Source: Allodiplogaster sudhausi
Lineage: Eukaryota > Nematoda > Chromadorea > Rhabditida > Diplogasteridae
Direction: 5' to 3'
DNA length: 64,000 nt
NCBI GenBank assembly: GCA_945643635.1
Contig: CALZFC010000029.1
Location: 4,292,501 to 4,356,500 of the forward strand
Each line of letters opens with the position of its first letter. Position 1 is the stretch's first letter. The notes below the pieces were generated by a model, which saw only the letters and a program-made list of their open reading frames with translations, ran no database searches and was not told the origin of the DNA. Below, in pieces: positions 38,846-50,818 of the stretch. The position numbers were made by a program, and so were the translations under genes.

Positions 38846-39609
38846 TCATACAATTGAGTAGATGTCAACTTTGACCGGGATGCTGTCGACGGAGGAGACA
38901 GAGGAGACGGAGAAGCCGTCTTGTTGATAGGCGACATCACGGATGCTGCCATCGCGATATCGGCCAAAGCAGACATTCAGTGCCAAGTAGCACGAAATGG
39001 TCAGAGACACGTACACGAGGAAGACGAGCACAAGGATCGCCAGCCAGTGACTGAAAAATAATTCATTCCAAGTTACTATATATTTTAGTTGATTAAGCAT
39101 TATTTTTACGCATTGTTGTGGGTGAAAAATATTTTGTTTACGTTCAATACAATTCATTAATTAACTTAGATAGTATTATTTTTATTGTAAAATTCCGGAT
39201 TTTCCACCTAGTTTTTTTTAATACTCTTACTATTCGCCGCAAAGCGTTTATTGATATGATATTTGTTATGTGACTGTCAAAAATTATTACGTTTAAAACA
39301 TTTAAAAAATGCACAAAAACGATGTTCTAACAAGGTTTCGTCGTCGATTTCCATCATGTCTCGAAGTCAGTGGCTTTCTGAGTTGTTAGGTAATGTAAAG
39401 ATGATCTATAAATGATTTACTTACTTTTTTAAGACGCGCAGAATATAAACGCCAATGAAAAAGGAGAATAGAGAGAATCACGCCATGGAGTGGGTTGTCA
39501 ATCCGCTTTTCCACATCCGATGCTGCTCCTTTATATCCCGCCAAATAAATCTAGTCTGGATGGTGAATTTCACCGCCGGATTTTCGACAAATGAATAGGA
39601 GTGGATCAT
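38846..39609 (-). pseudogene. Small membrane protein with an in-frame TGA, possibly a disrupted gene
   Basis: Two minus-strand segments join in phase across an intron (donor AAAA|GTAAGT at 39424-39423, acceptor TTTTCAG before 39050). The second exon (39050-38846) encodes a strong transmembrane helix (HWLAILVLVFLVYVSLTI), a cytoplasmic-looking tail and a C-terminus YSIV that fits a class I PDZ ligand. The first segment reads from an ATG at 39609 through 43 residues to TGA at 39480-39478, then continues in the same frame into another hydrophobic helix (FSLFSFFIGVYIL) up to the donor. Replacing that stop by a Trp codon needs one base, so a sequencing error, a polymorphism or real decay are all possible. 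The other frames through the first segment do not splice in phase to the helix. The family is not recognised, and upstream exons may exist. Confidence 0.4.
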
Positions 39610-41281
39610 ATTAGTAAGGATGTTATCGCCGTTTGGACTATATCACGATGCACACTTATTCTTTTGTTCTCTTGGACCCTCAGTCTCTTTCTATCCTTTA
39701 CACTCACTTTCCTTGTCTCTCCCTATCATTTTCTCTCTCTCTCTCGCTCTGTTTCTCTTTCTTTCTCTGTCTCTCTTTCTCCCTTTCTGTCCTATTGTAC
39801 ATTAACGCTACCTGCAGACCAGACAATAACATCCAACCCGCCTCCGGTTGTCGTTTGCGTCAAGTATTAACGAGAGTCAGTGCTTAAATCTGATGATGCG
39901 ATTATAATGGGAAGGATTATATTCCCTTTGAGTACGCAAGATTAAATGGACAAAAATTTACTTTTACGAGACAAACAGCTTAAATATTGAGGGAAAAAAA
40001 AACCATTTTTTCTCCTCCTCGAACATCTGTGACACATCTCTCGGTTTGTAATATTATCTTGATTTTGCAGATTGTTCCTCGCTCCGGATTCATACTAGAA
40101 GCTTGTACTTGTGCACCTATGAAAATTTATTAATACAACCATTTAAAATAAGTACATACAAACAATACTATGGTGGTTTTTCAAATGTTATTTATCTACT
40201 CATTCGTAAATAAAACTCACTTATCCGTCGAATAGTCGTCTGGCTTTTTTACGCGACGATGACAGTTGGTTAAATTTATGTATATATTCCCTCTCCATGT
40301 TTCCTTCATATTTTCTTTTCTTTCCTTCCCTGCATTCTCTGACTCTCTCTCTCTCTCACTCTCACTCTCACAATCTCGCTTTCTCTCTTTCTCTCAATGC
40401 AACCAGGAAGAGCTTCGTCTGGCCGACATCTCTGCAGAGAAGACTTCAATGACGTTCTACATATGTACGTCAGATCAGACAGATATCTTGTGTGGATTTT
40501 TTTATTATTATCTACATAGGTACATATGTATGCTTTTTTAACACATATATTTTAGATGTGCTATCTTTTTTACGTAATAACTAATACTTTGAAACTGTAC
40601 ATACATTATTGCACTTATGAAATTCATATGGGCTGCTGATAGAAATTGGCGTTTAAACCCGAATTTGGCGGGAATGAAGAAGCGTGATATCTCGTAACGC
40701 TGCGAAGAAAGTTCAAGCATGCGAAAGAACATTGAAAAAGAAGCTGATGGTAAGACACTTCTTCAGAGATACTCGCAAGTGGTTCTTTTTGAAAAGAGTG
40801 GCGGAAATTGTTAAATATGATCTCACAAGCACATTGTCATTTACTCGTCGTGGTCGGTCAATCAAAAGAAGAAGACATGTATTTATATTTCTTCTCGACT
40901 TGTAAGCTCTCTTCAATGACAAAGAAAGGGTGCAAACCATCCAAGCATAAAAACACCTGTTCATACACATATTCATTTTGCAGTTGTTATAACCAAAATA
41001 TTCGAATGAAATTTAGTAAGAACATCAAATTACCACCATTGCTTTAATGAACTCCCCGCCCACCGTTTCGATGTGAAAGGACAGTTAAATAACTTATTTT
41101 AGCTTTTCTCACGCGTGACTGATCGAATAATTTATAATGGTAGACAAATTTATTTTCAGAGCATAAGTTTTCGACTTTATTCACAGGTACCTATTATCTT
41201 AACAATCTGTTCGTATTCAAGTATGAATCTAACATAGCATGTTGAAAAAAGTACACATGCAAGTTTATACTATTTTAGGGC
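39610..41281. other. Poorly resolved interval left of the transposon
   Basis: Contains a CT tract (39735-39795), another at 40340-40395 and isolated exon-like segments such as 40409-40460 on the plus strand (acceptor ACCAG, then codons for EELRLADISAEKTSM, then donor GTACGT). None could be linked by phase into a gene. A GGCGGGAA intronic-type repeat lies at 40670. Confidence 0.4.
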
Positions 41282-41283
41282 TA

Positions 41284-41530
41284 CACACAGAAAACGATGT
41301 GACACGGGATGTCACAATTTGATGTCACAATAATGTACCGATTTTACTTCGGTACATATGTGTTCCACCCCATGTCACAATTTATGTTCCAAAAAATTGT
41401 GACCTCCAGTGAAACAGAAATGTGACGCGCCATGTCACAATTTTCGAGCGGTGGAGGGCAGCGTATCCCAGCAAAAATGTGACATTGCATGTCACAATTA
41501 GGCGGCAGCACATAAATTGTGACATGCTCC
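41284..41530. repeat. Left terminal inverted repeat and subterminal motif cluster
   Basis: Eleven copies of TGTGAC or its complement GTCACA occur in about 230 bp, often as facing pairs such as ATGTGACGCGCCATGTCACA. Such clusters are where CACTA-type accessory proteins bind in plants. Confidence 0.85.
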
Positions 41531-42059
41531 CACCGTTAGCTCCGCCCCTTTTGCTCTCCCTCCCCCTTCATCCATTCTTCGAATTAGTGATTCATTTACT
41601 ATTATGCATGCCACTGGCATTTAATAACAAGAAGAATTATTCATTAAGTTAGTGAGACCTTCAAAAGATTACAGTAACAACTCAACACATTCACAAGGAA
41701 ACAGTAACAACTAACACACTTACAAGATAACCGCGCCGAGTTAAATGAATTTGGGCTACTTAATCATGATAAAATTGAGTTACTGGTCATAAAACGACAA
41801 GAATTAATACATTCTGTAAAGACTGTTTTTCTTAGAAGGATATGTCTATGTTACCAGTTACTTTCTGAATGAATCTTGGAAATAAAAATTCGATAGTTCT
41901 AAAATGAAAGAAACGTATAGCATGAAAGCAAGTTAAAAAATGAAACAATCTTTTACTAAGATGAAAGAATGTTCTCAAGTGAAATAAACTCAAGTAAAAG
42001 AAAATTTTCAGATGTAAGAGTCAACAAAAAAATGTGATCTAATGAGATCAGACTGGCCT

Positions 42060-45046
42060 CTATTCGGCCATAATGGCCTCCAACTTGCGGTAGATGAGCC
42101 CTGCATCTCTTGACATGGGCTCCGGAATGCCGAGCAGATTCGCAAGAAGGGACAGCTCTTGTTTCACTTCGTGTGGGTACTCGAGGTCGAACAACCAGAA
42201 GCAAGCGAGGTAGGAGAGAAGCGCATGGGCAAGGTCTCCAGAAACCTGCAGCATGCGTATTATAAAGCAGGTAAAAAATAAATAAAAAAGCTATGAGTAT
42301 AAGAATTTTTTTTAATTTGTTAAAATTAAATTTTTTTAATTTGTTAAAATTACATTTCAACTTTTTTTTTTAACAAAACATGACTGACGGTTACATCGAC
42401 TCCCTCAAGAGCGATGATGAACTTGGCAGAGACATCACCGTATGCGACTATCACCGGCTGCCGGATGCCCTCATTCTTGAGTTGATCAAGAGCCGACGAC
42501 GCAGAATGATGTGCCTAAGCAGCATAGTTTACACTCCTCTCGCTGTATCGTCTCTCTTTCTCGCTCCTTTTCACTCACAAGATAAGAAAAAGGCAACAGG
42601 AAACTAATGTCACTTAACTTATAAGCAATAGGTAGATATTGATTGGGAATTTGAATTGTAATAAATAACGGACCAGGAAGCGATTGTAGACGAACTTGAC
42701 ACGAGATGGCTTCTTCTTTTTGTCTGTATGCTCGAACAGTGCCAGCATGTTGAGTAAGAACTCGAATGTAGCGAAATCTGAGGCATACAATTATTCTCTT
42801 TTTAACAGTTCGATGAATAGTTTGGAAATACAATTGAACCTGGGTTACAAAGATAAATACTTAGTACACATGGATGCATTTTTTTCGATAACTCAAAACT
42901 TTATAAGGTTGAGAATACCGAACCATTTGTTCCAGGCGGGAAGGCGTTCGCTTCAACAAGAGATCTTCTCTTCGCTTCGGATATTACGCGCAGGGCACGC
43001 TGAGACATTGCCGGCGCAATCTTCTCTTGCAATCTCCGTGGAAAGTCTCCCGCGGAAGCGCACTTTGACGCGATGAAGTCATCGACAATCTGCAAGCAAA
43101 TTCAAAAGTATATTTGTCTAATGTGAATTCCAAAAATTTTGTTCTAAACTCAAGCCATAGAGCAAGAAATAACTCATGTAAGTATAGACAAATTATTTAA
43201 ATGTAAAACAAAATCCGACAAATAAAAAATCACATACGTAACGGGACTGCGCGTAGAAGGAGTAACGTGTCATTGTTGCTCGCGGAGGATTGTTCTGGCA
43301 AAAGCGTATACGACAGTTTCTAAAAAAAATTATATATCGCCATTTGTGAGAGAGCTGCTACTAGTAGTAGAATTTTACATTTTAATCTAAAGACTCTCTT
43401 ATATATGACAAAATGAAATATCTGTATAACTTTAAAGACTCGAGAGACAAAAACCTCTTCTGCTTAAGGAGTTCGAGGTGCTCGACAGAGCCGTGTATCA
43501 AGTTGTTAATTCGCTTAAACAAAAGGTTTTGTAATGCCTTTAATTTTCAAAATATAACAGTATCTTGTAGAGCTTTAACTGACATTTAAATGATCGTCAG
43601 TTTCTCTCTCCTCCTCGTTATCCGAAGAAGCAAGCCACTCTCGGCTGCCTGCTTTCTTCTTGTACTCTCTGATGGGCTGTGATAGCAAGCTTCTTTTTCC
43701 AAGAAGAGATCTGACCCGCCTAACGCGGCATTCGACAAGTCCCTTGTGGCTGTCGATGAAGGCATCCTGAAATGCTTTCTGTAGTTACATCAGAGAAAAT
43801 TCAGGTAACTAGCAATGCGTTATCGAGTCTTTCAAATTTCATAATGATCTTCATTCAGTTAAAAACTGTTGTGTAGAAAAAAAGGTTGCTAACTATAGAA
43901 CAGTTGGGGTATCCTGCGAATAGATGCGTAACGAAGCTCCGCGTCTCTTTCGGGGATGGTTTTTCTCTGCTAAAAAAGTGCGGTAAAATATCAGTTGTTC
44001 AAGAGTTGAAAACTAGCGTGTCAGCGTATGTCAGCAGAAAGTCGGCGATCCTTCTCGTAAGCAGGCAGCGGCCAACCCTGTCGTCCGAAATGTCATACGA
44101 CGGGTCATCTTGTAGCCTCTTGAGGAATGGAGCTCCTTGCTTGCCAACCAATAACTTCTCAAAGCTGCATTTCAAAAGGCGCTGGTTCAGACGATGGTAG
44201 AAGGGGTCTTAAACGCATACGTTTACTTGTTTAAAAGGAAAATTAATTAGAAATCTGCTTGCGCCGAGTTTTGCTTGCATACTAAAGGATACAACAGACA
44301 AAAGTGCAGTTTACTAAACAGAAATTTAAAGGCCTGCCTGTGTACATCGTCCGATCTGGAACTGCCGAGGGAGTTCTGACCAACGGTGACTCCGAGCGAA
44401 CTTGAGGTGTCGAGGGATGAGAAATCGCTAAGTAAATTAAATGAATTACTAGCTGCGCTTACAATCTGAGTATGATTTACCTCCAAGCTCTTCAAGATCG
44501 CGATCTTTGTCGACTTCTCTCTCACAAGGGTTAGCATCTTCAACATCAACTGAAAATTCATGAATCTAAGATATGAGCATTCATTTTAGTATAACCTTGC
44601 TCCGCTCGAGTATCATCAGGAAAAACTGCGTTTTTCTCCCACGAGAGCGCAGTCGGATTGGTTGGCGAAAGGGACTCATTTTTTGCCAGGAATGTGGAAG
44701 AAATCGAGAGGGATAGCTCCTGGCTGTTCATCGTAGTCGAAGTTGCCGGACTCTGAGAAGTGATCCACGTAAAAATATACTCATTTAGAGAGATAGGCAA
44801 TCGGTAAACCTCGAGTAAGCTTCCTGTTGCTATGTAATGTGCGTGTGGCGCCGCAACAACTTGAGAGGGGTGAACGTCTATCATACGCTGAGGAGTGTTG
44901 AGCTGCAGCCTGACATTTGTCAGAGGGGAGCCAGTCCGTGTACTCACATATTGCTTGACTTGTGCAATGGTCTCGAAGTAGCAGTCCTCTTCGCCCAAAC
45001 ACTCGGGCTCAGGAGCACCCGCTTCCAACAGAATGGTTAGACGCAT
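42060..45046 (-). CDS. Transposon companion protein with a possible ubiquitin-like N-terminus
   Basis: Second gene of the transposon, 150 bp downstream of the transposase stop and on the same strand. Exons (minus): 45046-44810, 44752-44596, 44549-44481, 44427-44346, 44164-44014, about 43970-43900, then segments near 43768-43587, 43511-43455, 43320-43240, 43090-42933, 42780-42676, 42510-42375 and the last at about 42246 to the stop at 42060. The first exon (79 residues) begins MRLTILLEAG and has a ubiquitin-like or PB1-like pattern. Later exons encode PSPKETRSFVTHLFAGYP, QPVIVAYGDVSAKFIIALEG and a Leu-rich C-terminus. The same block order is seen in uncharacterised proteins accompanying zinc-finger transposases in fish and cnidarians (from memory). 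The junction between 44014 and 43970 is out of phase with a GT donor; a GC donor or a frameshift would be needed. The role is unknown, perhaps end binding or assembly. Confidence 0.65.
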
Positions 45047-45197
45047 TGGGTCTAACGCTAAAGATCACACTAACTAGGAAATAAATCATGCAAATGATCA
45101 CATATTCGTGAGCCGTCGTAAATAACGGGATAAATTGAAATATTGATCTTCAGATCAAAGTATTTGTTTATTGCTAAGAGAAAATAACGAAAATATT

Positions 45198-48100
45198 CTA
45201 GCAGTGGCAGAGGGCGTGTCTTGGCATGAAAGCGGTCTCATTTCCCTCGGGGTAGCCGTCAAGAGGCAGTGGATCAAAAAGTTCCTTGAAAAAGACAGTT
45301 GTGATCGCTCCAGATGCGGTGAAGAAGCAACATTGTCTGCTGTCATCAAATCGAGCGGGATGTCCGATCTTTGCAACGATCTTCCATGTTTGTTCCGTGA
45401 ATGCGAAGCAATCGATCTGGGCAGGAACAAAGCTGCTACTCTTGTTCAGCAAAACGATGTCTCCCGACTTGTAGAGTGTCCCGTGATGCTGGAGTAGGAG
45501 AGTGCACTTCACCCGTCGTTCCTTCAGAACTGCCCGTGCGAGCGCTGACACTTGATGTTGCTCGATTCCTTTTCCGGGAACGAATTCCACCTCCTTCTGA
45601 AGACGTAGTGCCCAAAGAGTGCGCTGGATGTGAGTTGCGAACGTGCACGGCAGACACGTGAAGTTCCTTGTAATGTAGGACCGTCGCTTGACGTACGCAT
45701 TCAGTTGCTCGAATTGCAGAGTACTCAGTTGTCCAACTGGCCCTAGAGAACGAATCGCAGCTGCATAGTGCAGCAACGCGTGCGTCTTGTAGATGGGCCT
45801 GGACGAATGGGCTGCAGCTGCGCGAGAGGGCGGAATGTCCAGAGGGACAACTCGCCAAGCAAGAGACACGTATTCCTCGGCCGTAGAACGTACCAAATCA
45901 ATGTCGCCAGATGTCAACTCGAATGAGCAGAGAAGGCGACTCAACTCGGAAAAGCGCTGGAACAGAAGCCGGATCTCAGGTTCCGCAACCATTACGTCCA
46001 ACGGGAAGAGAAATGGGACGAGCCGAATGAGAAATGCTGTGTCGGCTGCCTTTTGCCCGGACACAGGGTCACCTTGCGAAACATCGGCCGGGATTGGGTT
46101 GATTGTGCAGCTGCTGTCGACTCGCCCAGTAGCAAAGGCACATAACTTATCGTTGATATCCTTGAGCGGAAGTCCATTCCGAATGATGGCCCGAATGACC
46201 ACTCCTAGAAGACGGCAGCTCTCGCCCTCGTACAAGTCGTGGGCGATATCACAGTAGGCATCCTCCGACACGTGGTATCCCGTAATGCCGTTGAGTGGCG
46301 AATCCCCCATCACGCCAAAAGCAGGAGGGCCGTTCGCTTGATACCTTAAGTTATCGCTTAAATTCATCCTATCTCCGATCAACGACAAAGGAACCGACCA
46401 CGCCAAAGTCCGTAATTGGCAGTCCTTCTCTAGGTGAACGGCTCCAAAGTCGCGGTAGTTGGTCAAGCAGTGACGGCAAGGGAAACCTCCGGAAAAGCAC
46501 GTCTGCATCTGGCGGACTTGGTTTAGTGCCAGGTTATCACCAAGAACCGAGTGCAGCCAAGGGTAGACGACAACGCTTCGCCCTCTCCACGACACCATGA
46601 TTCCGTTTTCGTAGAGTACGTTCAACTCTACCTAAGAAGTTAAACTAATTGTTGATCTTTATTTACAACTTTTACGCTTTTTTAAAAATTTTACTTCAAA
46701 TATATTACGGCACCTTGAAGCTTTCTAGAAGAGGCTTGTAGCCATAAGCCTTGTGATCAGACCCGTACGATGTCGCGTAGAGAAACCTAAAGCATTTACT
46801 TGAAGAACTGCTTTTTTTATTTTAGCATTTTGACACTTACTTCCATTTATGTAGACACGAAGCATGCCGTCTCAGTCCGGAAAAAGTGAAGAACATCATG
46901 GTTTGAGAGTGGATAGACGACGCCTTTCGTAGACCACTTCCAGGGCAAACGTCATCGAGGTATACCACAATCGGAAGTAGTGGTTTCTTCGTTCTGGAGG
47001 TAGCGTCACGAAACCGTTGCCCGTCCAGTGGAGACAGGAAATTCCCCCTTCCGAATGGCTCCATTTCTAACACCTGAAAAGCATACAGATTCTATATACT
47101 TCAATGTAACACAAAATAGCGATAAACCTGTTGAAATTCCACGTTCCGAAAGGCCGCTTCTATCGAATCCTTCAGTGGGACAATGTAGAACTTGCACGGT
47201 CGATCGACACGACTCTGCTTCCCATCCAAGTCGCGTACGGGGACAGTCATCGTCCCCATTTGTCGAGGCAAAGGTTCAATGTAGTCCTGTTCTTGTCGAA
47301 GCGCAGCCTTCCTTCTGTATGATGTAGCAACGGTGTTCAGTGTCGCCATAAACTGATCGAAATGGGAGTCGTTCATGGCTCGAACGTTCTTAGCGATACG
47401 GCGAATCAGATCCACCATTTTATCCGTTTCCGACTCTGTTATTCCAATTCGGCTTGTGGAGGTGAGGATCTCGGCTCTAATCGTTTCGCAGAAGTTGGTC
47501 GAATCATCAGCTTCGAGCGCTTCCGAGTCGTCATTCTCATCGTCCTCCTCCTCCAGCTCAGTTGCAGATATGTCGCCGTCCAACTCCTCAACATCCTCTT
47601 GAAGAGACGAGGCATCCATGTTGCCATTGTCAGCAACATCCACATCCATTGCACCATCGCTATCGCTGCTGTCGGAATAAAGACCCCTCATCAGAGCAGG
47701 ATCTGAAGAGAAGACTTGCGATGTTCAATAGTGAGGTACTGTTATTACTTGTTTAAATTACTACTCACGTTGTTGGCTCAAGTGAACCCGCCATGCTTGA
47801 AATCGTCCGAACTCAGATGAGCAAAAGCGGCAGTGATATTGATTTTCTCCAAGGTGTGACTGTTGACAATGCCGTTTTAAGTGGGCCAATGTAGGAAGCT
47901 CCTCCTCGCAGACGTCCGCTGGACAACGCATCGTTAAGATTCTAAACTGTAATTTGTTGTTTTCCTTTTTCATTAGATATTAACATTCAATGTTATCTTT
48001 CTATGTGCTCTTTCTTTCTATAGTTCTTGCAGCCTTGTATTCCTTTTTTCGTCTAAAACTTTCTTCCATAACTATATTGTTTTCTCTTAATAATGAATTT

Positions 48101-50466
48101 TTTTTCTGTATGAATATTCTTAAGCATATAACATGCTTAACAAATATTGGATATTGTAACGTAATTAAAAACCAACTTTGTAACAGAAAAATACAAATCA
48201 CACGTTTGCATTTGTGCAATTCGTTAATTCTCAATTCGTTGTAACCAGTGGGTTGTGTTACAGTAGTTCATAGTAAACAAAAGAGTTGCCCAGAAAAAAA
48301 TACTTTGTAAAAACTTTCAAATAACACTCTTACAATGGAGCGATTCGCTTATTTTCAATCAGTTGTAACTACTGGTTGGGTTACGGTAGTTTATAGTAAA
48401 CATAAAGGTGCCCAGAAAAATCCACTCAAAAAACTTACTCTTTTGAATAGGAACGCAATCGCTTATTCTCAATTACTTCAAGGAATTTACTTGCACAGAC
48501 ACATACAGAACAGATTGGGATACGGTACCTTTAAGAAATTAAACTTGTCCAGAAATTTATCACTTTCCATTTAAAATAAATCATTGGTACGGATTCGCGA
48601 ATTAATTCGCTCAAATTTCGTAAGGTTACGGTTCTGGGCAACTCTCCTGAAAATCAAGAACAGTTTCCCAGAAATGGGAGAAAATAAATACCTTTGAATA
48701 TAATTTAAAAGTCAAAAGATATAAGCTTACATTCTCTAAACTTAGCGTAACTTCGCTAATCAATAGCAACTACAGCTTCGATAATTGTAATTGTAAGTCA
48801 CATAAAGCACTTACAAAAGCATCTCAAGGTTTCAAGTAACTTTTCACTTGCACCAACAGTATTCCAATACTCGATAAGTTTAAGGACGAGAGTACGGTAT
48901 GTTAAATATTTAAAAAAAATAAGTTAAATCATATCCCACCTTGCTGCAAATGTCGCACCGGAACGGCTTCCGATCAGTGTGGTTGACGGCGTGTTGTTGG
49001 AGACCTGGAAAAAACTTACATTTGGAAATATTTCAGTTCAGAATATACAATGGTAATCCTGTATAAAATGTTGAGCAAAAAAGAAGCATTAATTATTCGT
49101 CGTACCAAAATTTATTTTCTTTTTTTAAAATATACACATCGAGTTGGGTTACGGTACTTCTTAGAAAAGAAAAGAAAGAAACAAGAAAAGAACAGTTTCG
49201 CTTATTTTAAATAAGTTATACAGAGCTGGTTTGATTACGGTTTTTTTTCTGGAAAACAAAAGAAACTTGCCCAGAAATTGAATTAACTACATAACCGATA
49301 GGGTATAAAAAGGTATTGTCGATTTCACAGAATAATTCCTAATTTTGGGCATCATCCTGAGGGACAGATGGGCAGAAACAGCTAACAAACCTTGCTAATA
49401 TTTAGGATCATCGACAGTGGCTTCTATTCCCTGATAATAACAACTACAAATTTCTAACCACGTTACCCTAGAATTGAAGACTAGACAATGTATATAAACA
49501 TAACGAACCTTCGCAAGTCTGCGGCAGCTTCAGATGGCAGAAGCGCGGTCTGCGCGGAGATGCGATGTCTTCCAGCTCCGGTAGGAAGTCAGGGGAAGAG
49601 TGCGTACCGATTTTCTAAACAACGCATTATTTATATTTAAAATCTTTTGAATTGTATTATCCTGCTTTCAAAGTTAAGAAAAATAATAAACGTGGAATAG
49701 GTAATAACAAATGAACAAGGAAAAAAAATGTTCGGAACAAACTTTTCAATGTGTGGGAAAATGAGTTTTTTGTACTCTTAAAGAACAATAAACGAACGAA
49801 ACTTATTTAAAAGTCAAAGTTGTTAGACGAGTCTGAAAAGTTATCGTACCTGGACAAAAATGCAGCAGCTTAAGCGTTGAAGCTGCGCGGTGCGCGGTTG
49901 TTGGGTGGATTGGGCAAGAGAAATACTGAAAATATAAAATTGCTGAAATAAGTATACGAATTTCAACATGAAATATAAACGATAGTTAATGTACCAATAA
50001 AGAGAAAACACATTAAATATTTAAATTCGTTGGGAAGAATGGCAGCATCAATTAACAGATGTATCAACTTATGAAGAAAAGAATTAAAAGCAAACCACGC
50101 TCGGATGTCGAAAGAATTTGATCTTGCTGCGCGCGCCGACACGCTGTCTAGTTCCAGCAATCGCAGACAAGAAGGGCTAGCCTGATAATAAAAGAACAAC
50201 GTTGCATATTCAGCATATTTAATAATGTTAATTTTATCACTCATTCGTGAGAAAAGAAGACAAAAGTGCTAACAATAAGGGAATAAAAACTGCAATAGAA
50301 ACTTGCAAGAATAACCATTAACAAATCAGCTTTTTCATATCAATAGCGGGATGAATGAGTTAAACTTTTCAATTACTTACTATTAGAAGTTGAGTCTCCA
50401 GTTGTTGATCGAGAGCACAAAGAGCAGCTTGGCTAACTACGCGGCCCGGGGACTCTCGCTTTCTAA
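45198..50466 (-). CDS. C2H2 zinc-finger transposase of the large DNA transposon
   Basis: At least 969 residues in ten exons, all in phase: 50466-50381, 50181-50096, 49925-49850, 49614-49509, 49004-48940, 47946-47769, 47702-47128, 47073-46841, 46786-46714, 46631-45198 (stop TAG). The start codon lies upstream of 50466 and was not found. The N-terminal part has zinc-finger pieces: FRCDICSK, then CPADVC with LKRHCQQSH, then YHCRFC with WRVHLSQQH. A very acidic stretch follows. The catalytic part has VVYLDDVCPGSG, SVLGDNL, a Cys/His pair (FPCRHCLTNY), DIAHDLYEG and THALLHYAAAIRSLGP. Families of this type carry conserved YxDD, GDNL and HDLLEG blocks in the same order, so these Asp/Glu residues are the likely catalytic set (inference). 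Introns are long and repeat-filled, unlike typical compact transposons. Confidence 0.85.
48200..49275. repeat. Diverged tandem repeat in transposase introns
   Basis: Segments of roughly 110 bp recur with the words TTCGCTTATTTTCAAT, GGTTGGGTTACGGTA and GCCCAGAAA near 48220, 48340, 48460, 48600, 49145 and 49200. They are diverged and non-coding, and lie in the introns around the zinc-finger exon at 49004-48940. Confidence 0.6.
49301..49438. repeat. Dispersed repeat, copy B (inside transposase intron)
   Basis: Diverged counterpart of 6018-6205 with the same ordered blocks (AGGTATTGTCGATTT, AATTTTGGGC, AACAGCTAAC, AGTGGCTTCTATTCCCTG). Confidence 0.6.
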
Positions 50467-50639
50467 CTGAAACAAAAGAGCAGAATCGCTACGCTTACAC
50501 GTTATAAATGTCATATCAAAAAGCGATTCAATATTACAAACATGAAATAAAAAAAGGATAAGTTTTAAGTGTTTGTTAACCCGAGATTTTCTTCCGAAAA
50601 TTAAACGTTCCGTTCAAATGATGATTCCGAATATTTTTT

Positions 50640-50818
50640 TAAACATGGTCGAAAGTGGTACAATGTCACATTTTCTGTTCTCGCATCGCCTCGTCCCTCC
50701 TTGCCACCAAAATGTGACATCCGTTGTCACAATTCTCTTCGGCGGCCGCTTGCGTGTCACATTTTTGGTCACAATTTTGGATGGAACATTAATTGTGCGT
50801 CACATTTTTTTCTGTGTG
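50640..50818. repeat. Right subterminal motif cluster and terminal inverted repeat
   Basis: At least seven TGTGAC/GTCACA motifs occur within 160 bp of the right end, mirroring the left end, and end in CTGTGTG at 50812-50818. Confidence 0.8.

Larger units (their letters stand above)
41284..50818 (-). mobile_element. Autonomous CMC-like (CACTA/Mirage/EnSpm) DNA transposon, 9.5 kb
   Basis: The termini are inverted repeats: CACACAGAAAAcgATGTGAC at the left and CACACAGAAAAaaATGTGAC, allowing one extra A, reading inward from the right. Both ends are flanked by TA (41282-41283 and 50819-50820), consistent with a 2-bp target duplication. Both ends carry dense TGTGAC/GTCACA motifs. The interior holds two multi-exon genes on the minus strand: a C2H2 zinc-finger transposase (50466-45198) and a companion protein (45046-42060). 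This end structure resembles CACTA-type elements, while the TA flanks res­emble Mirage. Superfamily assignment is tentative. Intact splice phases across nearly all exons suggest recent activity. Confidence 0.85.

Noticed and set aside
39820..39885. Possible minus-strand exon reading TGGGLDVIVWSA
   Set aside because: It has a donor-like end, but every frame hits a stop before any upstream acceptor.
45401..46600. Plus-strand open frames opposite the transposase
   Set aside because: Antisense shadows of the conserved minus-strand transposase exon.
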